From Alphaproteobacteria bacterium (lineage in GTDB: Bacteria > Pseudomonadota > Alphaproteobacteria > Sphingomonadales > Sphingomonadaceae): a DNA stretch of 10,528 nucleotides. How positions within the stretch are numbered: the first letter of the stretch is position 1; each line of letters begins with the position of its first letter. Of the stretch, positions 1-6,752 are shown in pieces. Location: the NCBI GenBank assembly GCA_028293055.1, contig JAQGLD010000510.1, positions 1 to 10,528 of the forward strand, given 5' to 3'. A program made the position numbers and the translations under genes. The notes beneath the pieces were generated by a model. That model did not search any database. It was not told the DNA's origin and worked only from the letters and a program-made list of their open reading frames with translations.

Positions 1-2165
1 TCCTGGCGATGGCGGCCAAGCCAGCCCTGCTCGCCTTGCCCGATGTCCCCGAACAGGCCTGGCCCGGCGCATTCGACGCCAAGCGGGCGATCGCACGGCT
101 CCAGCGCATTCTCGGCGATCAGCGGCCGCATCCGGTCGATAGCCCGGCGAACGATCAGGTGCGGAACCGACTGACCGCGGAGCTGCGCTCGGTCGGCCTG
201 TCGCCCGTCGTCACCGATTCGATCAACTGCAATGGCGAGGCGAAGAGTCGCGCCGTCTCCTGTGCGCGGATCCGCAATGTCCGAGCGACGATCGGTCCCG
301 CTTCGGGCCGCCACGTCCTGCTCGTCTCGCACTACGATTCAACGCCGGTGGGGCCTGGCGCCGCCGATGACGGCATCGGTGTCGCGGTCATGATCGAGAC
401 CGCAGCCTTGCTCAAGGATCGCAAACTGTCGCGCCCGGTCACCTTCCTCTTCGATGAGGGCGAGGAGGCCGGCCTCAACGGCGCGCGCGCCTTCCTCGAG
501 CATGATCCGATCGCGGCCAAGGTGGGCAGCGCGATCAACTTCGAATCCCGCGGTGTCACCGGCCCGGCGATCATGTTCGAGACGAGCCGTCCCAATGGGC
601 CGGCGCTGGCCGCCTTCGGCGCCACCGCCTGGCATCCGGTGGCCAACTCGCTGACCGCCGATTTCTACGCCTTGATCCCCAACGACACCGATGTTTCGGT
701 ATTCAAGGAACGGCCCTGGACGATTCTCAACTTCGCGGTGATCGGCAACGAAACCCGTTACCACAGTCCGGGCGACCGGATTGCTGCGCTCGATCCACGC
801 AGCGTCCGTCATATGGGGGAGCAAGCGGTTCGGGCTGCGGCGGCGATGGCGCAGGCATCGCCGCAAGGCCGAGGCGAGCGAGTCTATGCCGACCTGCTCG
901 GTCGCGGCCTGGCGTCGTTACCGGCGCCGCTTGCTTTCTTCCTTCTGGCCCTGCTGATCCTGGCCGCGTCGCTGCTGGCGTGGACCCGCCGGCAGGGTCT
1001 GGCCCGCGCGTGCGCCGTCGCCGCCGCTTCGATGGTCGGTTCTGCAATCGCCGGCTTCCTGCTCGAAAGCGCGGTCGGGCTCACCCGCGGCGGAACCTTC
1101 TGGCGGGCGAATCCCGGGATGATCGCTATCGCGATCGACCTCAGCGCGCTAGCCGCGATCGCTCTCGTGCTGGCGGGACCCGGCCGTCGATGCGGAACGG
1201 CAGCGCTGAGGTGCGGCTTCTGGCTGATCTTCCTGCTGATCGGCGGCGCGCTGTGCGTGCTGGCGCCCGGCGCATCGATCTTCTTCCTGCTGCCGCCCTG
1301 CATCGCGATTGCGGGCATGGCGACGGGGCGGCGCTGGCCGGGTGCCGAGCGAATCGCGGCGGCCGCTGCGTGGCTGCTCCTGTTCCTGAGCTGGGCGCCG
1401 CTGCTCCACCTCAGCGAGGTCCTGCTCGACTTCGGTGCCGGCTGGATCTTCGCCGCGCTCGCGGCTTTGATCCTGCTGCCTGCGATGATCGAGCTCAAGC
1501 CCGCTCTCGACCGTTTGCCGGCACGCGGACCCGTTTTTGCCCTTGCGGGCGCCGCGCTCGCCGGCTGGGCCGCGCTCCTCCTGGTCCCGAATTACTCGCC
1601 GGACCGAAAGCAGGCGTTCGGGATCGAATATGTCCGCCGACCGCGATCGGCGCAGTGGATGGTGGTCAATGACGGCGCTCCCCTGCCTTCGGCTTTTTCC
1701 GGTTATCGGGAGGGCGTGAAGGTCCCCTGGTCGAGCCGAAAGCGCTGGACCGCACCGGCGCCGTTGCTGCCGACCGCAGCGCCGTGGATCGAACGGGTCG
1801 GGGAGACCGCCACCGCGCTTGGTCGTCGGATTCGTCTTCGCCTGCACATGGCGGGCAACGATTCGCTGATCCTGCGCGGCGACCGCAAGGCGGGATTCAT
1901 CGCGGCAGCGGCTGAGGGATCGATCGCCCGCTTCGGCCGGGGCAAGGCCGACGATGCCTTTTCCCTGCGCTGCAACGGCCGAAGCTGCGAAGGATTGACC
2001 GTCGACCTGCTCGTCGCGGGGCGCGATCGGGTGCCGGCGAAGCTGATCGGGCTGCTCTATGCCCTACCCGCGCAGGCCATTCCCCTGGTGCGAGCCAGGC
2101 CCGCCGACGCCGCTCCTCAATATTCGCCAGACGCTACCCTCTCGGTTCGCGACATGATGCTTTAG
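1..2165 (+). CDS. M28 family zinc peptidase with C-terminal multi-pass membrane domain (5' partial)
   Basis: Predicted di-zinc aminopeptidase-type M28 peptidase fused to a large membrane domain. The reading frame is open through the left edge (frame starts at base 3). The first in-window ATG is at 9, but Leu-Ala codons precede it and a hydrophobic stretch (ALLAL) follows, so the true start and an N-terminal membrane anchor probably lie upstream. Counting from the ATG at 9, the metal and catalytic motifs are SHYDS (His108), AADDG (Asp120), DEGEE (Glu152 as general base, Glu153), NFESRG (Glu179) and YHSPGD (His252), so the site looks intact. From about residue 300 to 540 there are roughly seven or eight hydrophobic segments, then a soluble C-terminal domain of about 180 residues. 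This layout recalls the ERMP1/Pff1-like branch of M28. The substrate cannot be told; peptide trimming at the cell envelope is an inference. The stop TAG overlaps the stop of the convergent S9 peptidase gene. Confidence 0.88.
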   Translation, partial: LAMAAKPALLALPDVPEQAWPGAFDAKRAIARLQRILGDQRPHPVDSPANDQVRNRLTAELRSVGLSPVVTDSINCNGEAKSRAVSCARIRNVRATIGPASGRHVLLVSHYDSTPVGPGAADDGIGVAVMIETAALLKDRKLSRPVTFLFDEGEEAGLNGARAFLEHDPIAAKVGSAINFESRGVTGPAIMFETSRPNGPALAAFGATAWHPVANSLTADFYALIPNDTDVSVFKERPWTILNFAVIGNETRYHSPGDRIAALDPRSVRHMGEQAVRAAAAMAQASPQGRGERVYADLLGRGLASLPAPLAFFLLALLILAASLLAWTRRQGLARACAVAAASMVGSAIAGFLLESAVGLTRGGTFWRANPGMIAIAIDLSALAAIALVLAGPGRRCGTAALRCGFWLIFLLIGGALCVLAPGASIFFLLPPCIAIAGMATGRRWPGAERIAAAAAWLLLFLSWAPLLHLSEVLLDFGAGWIFAALAALILLPAMIELKPALDRLPARGPVFALAGAALAGWAALLLVPNYSPDRKQAFGIEYVRRPRSAQWMVVNDGAPLPSAFSGYREGVKVPWSSRKRWTAPAPLLPTAAPWIERVGETATALGRRIRLRLHMAGNDSLILRGDRKAGFIAAAAEGSIARFGRGKADDAFSLRCNGRSCEGLTVDLLVAGRDRVPAKLIGLLYALPAQAIPLVRARPADAAPQYSPDATLSVRDMML

Positions 2166-4369
2166 GGAGCGGCCCGAACGGTCCGGTCGAGGAATTTCTC
2201 GATCGTCAGCCAGACATGCGTCCTGGGCCCCTCGCCGGCTATGGCGTGGGTCGCGCCCGGATAGACCATCAGCTCGAACGGCTTCTTTTCCTTCTGGAGT
2301 TTGGCGATCAGCGATGTGGTGTTGCTGAACACGACATTGTCGTCGGACATTCCGTGGACGACCAGGAGCGGGTCGCGGATCGCGATCGCCTGGTCGAGCG
2401 CCTCCGAAGTCTCGTACGGCTTCGGATCGGATATCGGATTGCCGAGATAACGCTCGGTGTAGAAGGTGTCGTAATTCTCCCAGCGGGTGACCGGCGCCAC
2501 CGCGACTCCTGCAGCGAAGGCGCCCGGCGCTCTTTCGAGCAGTTTCAGCGTCATGTAGCCGCCATAGGACCAGCCCATCACCGCCACGCGTGCCGGGTCG
2601 ACGAAGTCCTGGCGCTTCAGCCAGGCGAGGCCGGCAAGCTGGTCCTCGACCTCGGCGCCGCCCATCGCGTGGTAGATCGCGCCTTCGAACTTCGCCCCGC
2701 GGCGGTTCGTGCCACGGCCGTCGAGGGTGAAGACGATCCAGCCCTGGTCGACGAGATGCTGGTAGAGCGGCAGGTCGCGCGACCAGGCGCGGCTGACCAG
2801 CTGGCCGTGCGGCCCAGCATAGACATGGACGAAGACCGGATAATGTCTGCCCGCGACCCGTGGCGGCGAGAACATGCGATAGTGGAGATCGCCCGAGACA
2901 CCCGGAAGGGTGCCGAAGACCGGCTCGACATGGCTGTCGAGATAGGGCGCGTAAGGATGGTCGGGACCGAGCCTGTTCTCCTCGATCCAGGCGAGGCGGT
3001 GATTTGCGGTGTCGGCGAGGTAGACCTGCCCGGGTTGGCTGGGGTTGGAGCGGGTGACGAGCAGGCGGCTCGCCTTATTGTCCATCTCGACCGAATTCGA
3101 CCAACCGGCATCGGTGATCCGCACGGGCTTGCCCGGCCTGGCATAGCTCACCGAGTAAAGCTGCTGCTCGAGCGGGGTTTCGAGCGTGCCGGTGAAATAG
3201 ATCGTCTTCGCCTTCTGATCGACCGCGACGACCTTCTCGACCGCCCAGTCGCCCCTTGTGAGCTGGGTCCAGCGTCCCGCGCTCCAGCGATAGAGGTGAG
3301 AAAATCCGGAACGCTCGGAGGACCAGATCAGGCTCCCGTCCCTGAGCGGCTTAAGATTGTCGTTGAGATTGACCCAGGTCGGCGAGGTTTCCTCGAACAG
3401 AAGCTCGGACCGCCCGCTCGCGGGATCGACCCGGAGGACATCCAGCCGCTTCTGGTCGCGGCTCATCCGCTGGACGAGCAGGCTGCGGCCGTCCGCGCTC
3501 CAATTGACCCGGGTGAGGTAGATGTCGGGATTGCTGCCGAGATCGGCCTTGACCCTCGCGCTGCCATCGGGCGCCATGATGTAGAGGTCGACGATCGCAT
3601 TGGCAGTGCCGGCGGCCGGGTAGCGCTGGGCGACAAGCTTCGTGCCTTCGGCGCCGATTGCGGCGCGAGTGACGATTCCGACCGGGCTCTCGTCGACTCG
3701 TGCGACGGCGATGTAGCGATCGTCGGGCGACCACCAATAGCCGGTGCTGCGCCCCATTTCCTCCTGCGCGACGAATTCGGCCGCGCCCCAGCTCAAGGTC
3801 CCGCCGCCGTCGCTGGTGAGCGCACGCTCCTGCCCGCCGACGGTGTCGAGCACGTACAAATTCTGCTCGCGCAGGAACGAGACGAAGCGGCCGGTCTCTG
3901 AAACCTTCGCGTCGATCTCGGTCGCCTTGGTGTCGGTCAGCCGGCGGACATTTCCGTCGAGCGTGGCGGCGTAGAGATCGCCGTCGATCGGCACGAGCAG
4001 GCTCTTGCCATCCGGAGCCCAGGCATAATCGGTGATGCCCTTGGTCCCCGCGATGCGCTGGCGCTCGCGGCGCATCTTTTCTTCCTCGGATACCTCTCCG
4101 CCGCTGCCGATCTTCGCCGAATCGACCAGCATCCTGGCAGCTCCGGTCGAGGTGTCGATCGCCCACAAATCGTAGCGGTCGCGATCGTCGGGGCGGTTAC
4201 GCAGCAGGGTCACGAGGCGGCCGTCCGGCGAAAGCTTCGGCTCGCGCGGGGTTCGCCCGCTCAGATCCGGGCTTGCGAACAGGCGGTCTAGCGGGAGGTC
4301 GCGAGCCGAGGCGGGATCGAGCGAGAGGACGGACATGACGGCGAGAAGGCCCAGGGCGAGGTGACGCAT
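2162..4369 (-). CDS. Secreted S9 family peptidase, dipeptidyl peptidase IV-like
   Basis: A 735-residue exported serine exopeptidase, predicted to remove N-terminal dipeptides (typically Xaa-Pro) from peptides in the periplasm or outside the cell. The start at 4369 is chosen because it opens a clean signal peptide (Arg-His, hydrophobic core, PASA with likely cleavage after Ala22). The longer open frame to 4636 would run through the rplS terminator and into rplS. Residues about 40-480 form a DPP-IV-type beta-propeller with repeated SPDG/APDG blade motifs. The double Glu that grips the substrate N-terminus in DPP-IV is seen as QEEMGRSTGYWW (Glu203-Glu204). The C-terminal alpha/beta hydrolase has GWSYGG (nucleophile Ser601), HGMSDDNV (Asp676) and GATHAI (His708), so the triad is complete. 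The gene lies 91 bases downstream of rplS on the same strand but behind a terminator. Its ribosome-binding site is weak (TAGG about 9 bases before the ATG), and no clear promoter of its own is visible. Confidence 0.93.
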   Translation of the reverse strand: MRHLALGLLAVMSVLSLDPASARDLPLDRLFASPDLSGRTPREPKLSPDGRLVTLLRNRPDDRDRYDLWAIDTSTGAARMLVDSAKIGSGGEVSEEEKMRRERQRIAGTKGITDYAWAPDGKSLLVPIDGDLYAATLDGNVRRLTDTKATEIDAKVSETGRFVSFLREQNLYVLDTVGGQERALTSDGGGTLSWGAAEFVAQEEMGRSTGYWWSPDDRYIAVARVDESPVGIVTRAAIGAEGTKLVAQRYPAAGTANAIVDLYIMAPDGSARVKADLGSNPDIYLTRVNWSADGRSLLVQRMSRDQKRLDVLRVDPASGRSELLFEETSPTWVNLNDNLKPLRDGSLIWSSERSGFSHLYRWSAGRWTQLTRGDWAVEKVVAVDQKAKTIYFTGTLETPLEQQLYSVSYARPGKPVRITDAGWSNSVEMDNKASRLLVTRSNPSQPGQVYLADTANHRLAWIEENRLGPDHPYAPYLDSHVEPVFGTLPGVSGDLHYRMFSPPRVAGRHYPVFVHVYAGPHGQLVSRAWSRDLPLYQHLVDQGWIVFTLDGRGTNRRGAKFEGAIYHAMGGAEVEDQLAGLAWLKRQDFVDPARVAVMGWSYGGYMTLKLLERAPGAFAAGVAVAPVTRWENYDTFYTERYLGNPISDPKPYETSEALDQAIAIRDPLLVVHGMSDDNVVFSNTTSLIAKLQKEKKPFELMVYPGATHAIAGEGPRTHVWLTIEKFLDRTVRAAP

Positions 4370-4395
4370 GGCCCGCAACCTAGAGGCGTCGCGGC

Positions 4396-4433
4396 GAAAA
4401 GAAAGGGCGGGGAAAGCAATGCCCTCCCCGCCC
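4396..4433 (-). terminator. Rho-independent terminator of trmD-rplS
   Basis: Read on the minus strand, a 9-bp GC-rich stem (GGGCGGGGA pairing with TCCCCGCCC, plus-strand 4425-4433 and 4405-4413) closes an 11-base loop and is followed by TTTCTTTTC (4396-4404). It starts 28 bases after the rplS stop, so it ends the trmD-rplS transcript. It also lies only 26 bases ahead of the S9 peptidase start. Confidence 0.85.
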
Positions 4434-4460
4434 CTCGATGAGATTATCGATTGCCGGATC

Positions 4461-4886
4461 TCAGCCCTCGGCGGACTCGGTCTGCTTGGCCGCGGCGGCG
4501 GCTGCGGCAGCCGCTTTCTCCGGACGGGTGTCGCGGCGCTCGGCGATGCGGGCGGCCTTTCCGGTCCGGCCACGCAGATAATAAAGCTTGGCGCGACGCA
4601 CCGCGCCGCGGCGCACGACCTCGATCGAGTCGACATTGGGCGAGTAGAGCGGGAAGACGCGCTCGACGCCCTCGCCGAAGCTGATCTTGCGAACGGTGAA
4701 GCTGCTGCCGAGCGCGCGGTTGGCGCGGGCGATGCAGACGCCTTCGAAATTCTGGATTCGCGTGCGGTCGCCTTCGACCACCTTGACTCCGACGCGGAGC
4801 GTGTCGCCCGGACGGAATTCGGGGATGGCGCGGGTCTGCAGGGACTGCTCGATCGCCTCGGCCTCGAGCTGCTGGATCAAATTCAT
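4461..4886 (-). CDS. rplS: 50S ribosomal protein L19
   Basis: L19 of the large ribosomal subunit, which sits at the interface with the 30S subunit. The 141-residue protein opens [12 protein letters not shown] and carries the family core [45 protein letters not shown] and [15 protein letters not shown]. The start at 4886 matches the usual L19 N-terminus; a longer frame to 4946 would only add residues overlapping trmD. One base separates the trmD TGA from this ATG (TGAAATG), and the purine-rich GAAGAAGAGAG inside the trmD end serves as ribosome-binding site, so translation is probably coupled. The core ends near residue 116. The remaining 25 residues are an Arg/Glu then Ala-rich tail with nine consecutive alanines (bases 4488-4514), longer than in E. 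coli L19 (about 115 residues). Confidence 0.97.
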   Translation of the reverse strand: MNLIQQLEAEAIEQSLQTRAIPEFRPGDTLRVGVKVVEGDRTRIQNFEGVCIARANRALGSSFTVRKISFGEGVERVFPLYSPNVDSIEVVRRGAVRRAKLYYLRGRTGKAARIAERRDTRPEKAAAAAAAAAKQTESAEG

Positions 4887-4887
4887 T

Positions 4888-5628
4888 TCAATCGCTCTCT
4901 TCTTCGTGCCGCGCACCAGAGGGCGGTGGCCTTCGCGCGTCCCCATGACGCGCGATCAGGTCCGGCCGCCTTAGCCGTGTGTCCTCCGCGGCGCGGCTCG
5001 CGCGCCATGCGGCTATCTTCGCATGATCCCCCGATCGCAGCACTTCAGGGATCCTGCGCCCTTCCCATATCAGAGGTCGGGTATAATGCGGATATTCGAG
5101 CAGCCCCTGTTCGAAGCTCTCGTCATCTCCGCTGGAAGCGGCGCCCATTACTCCGGGAAGCAGCCGAACGCAAGCATCGAGCAGGGTCAGCGCCGCCACT
5201 TCGCCGCCGGAAAGCACATAGTCTCCGATCGAGACCGGCAAGATCGGCCGTCCTTCGAACAGGCGCTCGTCGATTCCCTCGAACCGGCCGCACAGGATCG
5301 ACACGCCGGAGCCCGCGGCGAGATCGCGGACCAGGGCTTGGTCGAGCGGCCGCCCGCGCGGAGTCATGGCAAGTATCGGTGCGCCGGGCCGGCGTTCCAG
5401 CACGCAATCGACCGCGGCCGCGAGGATGTCCGCCCGCATCACCATCCCCGCGCCGCCGCCCGCCGGCGTGTCGTCGACCGAACGGTGCCGGTCGGTGGCG
5501 AAATCGCGAATCTGGACGGTGTCGAGCGACCAGATTTCCTGCGCCATGGCGCGACCGGCAAGGCTGAGGCCGAGCGGACCAGGAAACATTTCGGGATACA
5601 GGGTGAGGACGGTCGCGGCCCAGGTCAT
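4888..5628 (-). CDS. trmD: tRNA (guanine-N1-)-methyltransferase TrmD
   Basis: SPOUT-class enzyme that uses S-adenosylmethionine to methylate N1 of G37 in tRNAs, preventing +1 frameshifts. With the start at 5628 the protein is 246 residues, the usual family length. Landmarks are the N-terminal [21 protein letters not shown] (residues 57-65), MTPRGRPL (88-95), the trefoil-knot cofactor motifs [10 protein letters not shown] (113-122) and [10 protein letters not shown] (134-143), then [15 protein letters not shown] (171-185) and [11 protein letters not shown] at 5640 would add four residues (MDER). I prefer the ATG because MTW followed by [11 protein letters not shown] resembles known TrmD N-termini; neither start has a strong ribosome-binding site. 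In the motif where E. coli and Haemophilus have Asp169 before Ser-Phe, this protein has Glu170, with Asp168 and Asp169 just before it. It is followed by rplS as in most bacteria, but rimM is not upstream; a divergent gene is there instead. Confidence 0.95.
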   Translation of the reverse strand: MTWAATVLTLYPEMFPGPLGLSLAGRAMAQEIWSLDTVQIRDFATDRHRSVDDTPAGGGAGMVMRADILAAAVDCVLERRPGAPILAMTPRGRPLDQALVRDLAAGSGVSILCGRFEGIDERLFEGRPILPVSIGDYVLSGGEVAALTLLDACVRLLPGVMGAASSGDDESFEQGLLEYPHYTRPLIWEGRRIPEVLRSGDHAKIAAWRASRAAEDTRLRRPDLIARHGDARRPPPSGARHEEESD

Positions 5629-5642
5629 TCGCTCGTCCACAT
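5625..5642 (-). other. Possible five-codon leader ORF overlapping the trmD start
   Basis: On the minus strand an ATG at 5642 opens Met-Trp-Thr-Ser-Glu-stop. Its TGA shares the ATGA overlap with the trmD ATG at 5628, the arrangement used for translational coupling. The preceding bases (GGCGAAG) are only a weak ribosome-binding site. It may be chance; I report it because the overlap is exact and the trmD start otherwise lacks a good ribosome-binding site. Confidence 0.22.
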
Positions 5643-5672
5643 CTTCGCCAGGACCAGTCGTGGCCAGGACGG

Positions 5673-5701
5673 CGGATAGACTCGGCGAGGCGGCGGTTCA
5701 A
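5673..5701 (-). promoter_or_regulatory. Candidate promoter for trmD-rplS
   Basis: Read on the minus strand, TTGAAC (5696-5701) and TATCCG (5673-5678) are 17 bases apart, a weak sigma-70-like pair upstream of trmD. The trmD-rplS pair has no co-oriented gene upstream in this window, so a promoter must lie in or near this 100-base divergent region. The -10 element is poor. An imperfect inverted repeat GGTTC/GAACC (5695-5712) overlaps the -35. Confidence 0.3.
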
Positions 5702-5740
5702 GGACTGGAACCGTGCGCTGTGCGATGCGCTGAGCCGCGG

Positions 5741-6655
5741 ATGACCGAGACCGACCATGACTGCCTGGTAATCGGCGGCGGCCCCGCCGGGCTGACCGCC
5801 GCCATCTACCTCGCGCGCTTCCATCTGTCGCTGAAAGTGGTCGATGCTGGGAAGAGCCGCGCCAGCCTGATCCCCTGCTCGCACAATCATGCAGGCTTTC
5901 CGGACGGCATATCCGGCAAGGAGCTGATCGCGCGGATGACCGAGCAGGCCCAGATCTATGGCGCCGCGATCGTCACTGGACGGGTCACTCGGATCGAGGC
6001 CGTCGAAGGCGGATTCCGAGCCGAATGGGGCCAGGGATCGGTCACTGCGCGAAGCGTTCTGCTGGCCACCGGAGTCACCAATCGGCGCCCGCCGATGGAC
6101 GAGGAGTTGCACGACGAGGCGCTGGCCCGTGGCCTCATCCGCTATTGCCCGATCTGCGATGGCTATGAGGTGACCGACAAGAAGGTCGGGGTGATCGGCA
6201 GCGGGGGGCGCGGAGTCGCGGAGGCTGCATTCCTGCGCAGCTTCACCGCCGACGTGACCCTCATCGCCCCCGACAGGGCGCACGACCTCGACCAGGCCGA
6301 TCAGGCCAAGCTTCGCGAATTCGGCATCGAGACGGTCGATGGCCCCTGCCACGCGGTCGCTGCACATGAGGACTGCATCGTCGTCGACACCGCGGACGGC
6401 CATTTCACGTTCGACAGCGTCTATCCGGCTCTGGGCTCGGACACCCATATCGAACTCGCAGTTCAGCTCGGTGCCGCACTCACGGATGGGGTCCTGATCG
6501 TGGATTCGCATCAGCGAACCTCGATCCCGGGCCTGTACGCCGCCGGCGACGTCGTGCTCGGCCTCGACCAGATCAGCCATGCCATGGGCGAAGGCGGCGT
6601 CGCCGCGACGACGATCCGCAACGATCTGGCGATACAGAGGCCGATGCTCCGCTAG
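5741..6655 (+). CDS. Thioredoxin-reductase-like NAD(P)/FAD-dependent oxidoreductase
   Basis: A 304-residue two-domain pyridine-nucleotide disulfide oxidoreductase of the TrxB-like group (COG0492 type). The FAD-binding GGGPAG lies at residues 12-17, the linker ATG motif at 109-111, and a redox pair CPIC (Cys136, Cys139) followed by Asp-Gly sits where thioredoxin reductase has CATCDG. The nucleotide domain opens with GVIGSGGRG (150-158), and the second FAD motif is GLYAAGDV (264-271). The HRRxxxR segment that binds the NADPH 2'-phosphate in classic TrxB is not apparent; the equivalent region reads [15 protein letters not shown] preference, and the role as true thioredoxin reductase, are therefore doubtful. 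The start at 5741 precedes the flavin fold by the usual few residues; upstream in-frame codons look non-coding. The ribosome-binding site is weak. The gene is divergent from trmD and lies 97 bases ahead of the hemerythrin gene on the same strand. The physiological partner is unknown. Confidence 0.88.
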   Translation: MTETDHDCLVIGGGPAGLTAAIYLARFHLSLKVVDAGKSRASLIPCSHNHAGFPDGISGKELIARMTEQAQIYGAAIVTGRVTRIEAVEGGFRAEWGQGSVTARSVLLATGVTNRRPPMDEELHDEALARGLIRYCPICDGYEVTDKKVGVIGSGGRGVAEAAFLRSFTADVTLIAPDRAHDLDQADQAKLREFGIETVDGPCHAVAAHEDCIVVDTADGHFTFDSVYPALGSDTHIELAVQLGAALTDGVLIVDSHQRTSIPGLYAAGDVVLGLDQISHAMGEGGVAATTIRNDLAIQRPMLR

Positions 6656-6700
6656 CCCTATCCGCCGGGCCTAGAAACTGCCCTTATCGCTTCGCCGTCC

Positions 6701-6726
6701 GGAACCTAGCCGAGGCTCCGCTTGTT
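6701..6726 (+). promoter_or_regulatory. Candidate EcfG (general stress) promoter for the hemerythrin gene
   Basis: GGAAC (6701-6705) is followed 17 bases later by TGTT (6723-6726). This fits the GGAAC-N18/19-TT form reported for alphaproteobacterial general-stress sigma factors of the EcfG/RpoE2 type. Transcription would begin near 6733, leaving a leader of about 20 bases that holds the ribosome-binding site. A similar chance match occurs at 7408-7433, which lowers confidence. Confidence 0.4.
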
Positions 6727-6740
6727 CGTTCGCAAAACCG

Positions 6741-6747
6741 AAGGAGG
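6741..6747 (+). promoter_or_regulatory. Strong Shine-Dalgarno of the hemerythrin gene
   Basis: AAGGAGG, a perfect match to the 16S anti-Shine-Dalgarno, lies five bases before the ATG at 6753 and fixes that start. It is the strongest ribosome-binding site in the window, pointing to high translation when the gene is transcribed. Confidence 0.85.
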
Positions 6748-6752
6748 CCAAG

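Noticed and set aside
2216..3901. A 561-codon open frame on the plus strand opposite the S9 peptidase
   Set aside because: It is a GC-driven antisense frame of a gene with full catalytic motifs; no domain or ribosome-binding site supports it.
5707..5711. GGAAC upstream of the flavoprotein gene as an EcfG -35
   Set aside because: No TT or GTT follows at the required spacing.
5123..6580. A 485-codon minus-strand frame covering the flavoprotein and trmD
   Set aside because: It overlaps two well-supported genes in other frames, has no recognisable domain, and is not rimM.
6667..6683. GGGC/GCCC hairpin after the flavoprotein gene as a terminator
   Set aside because: The stem has only four base pairs and no T-run follows.
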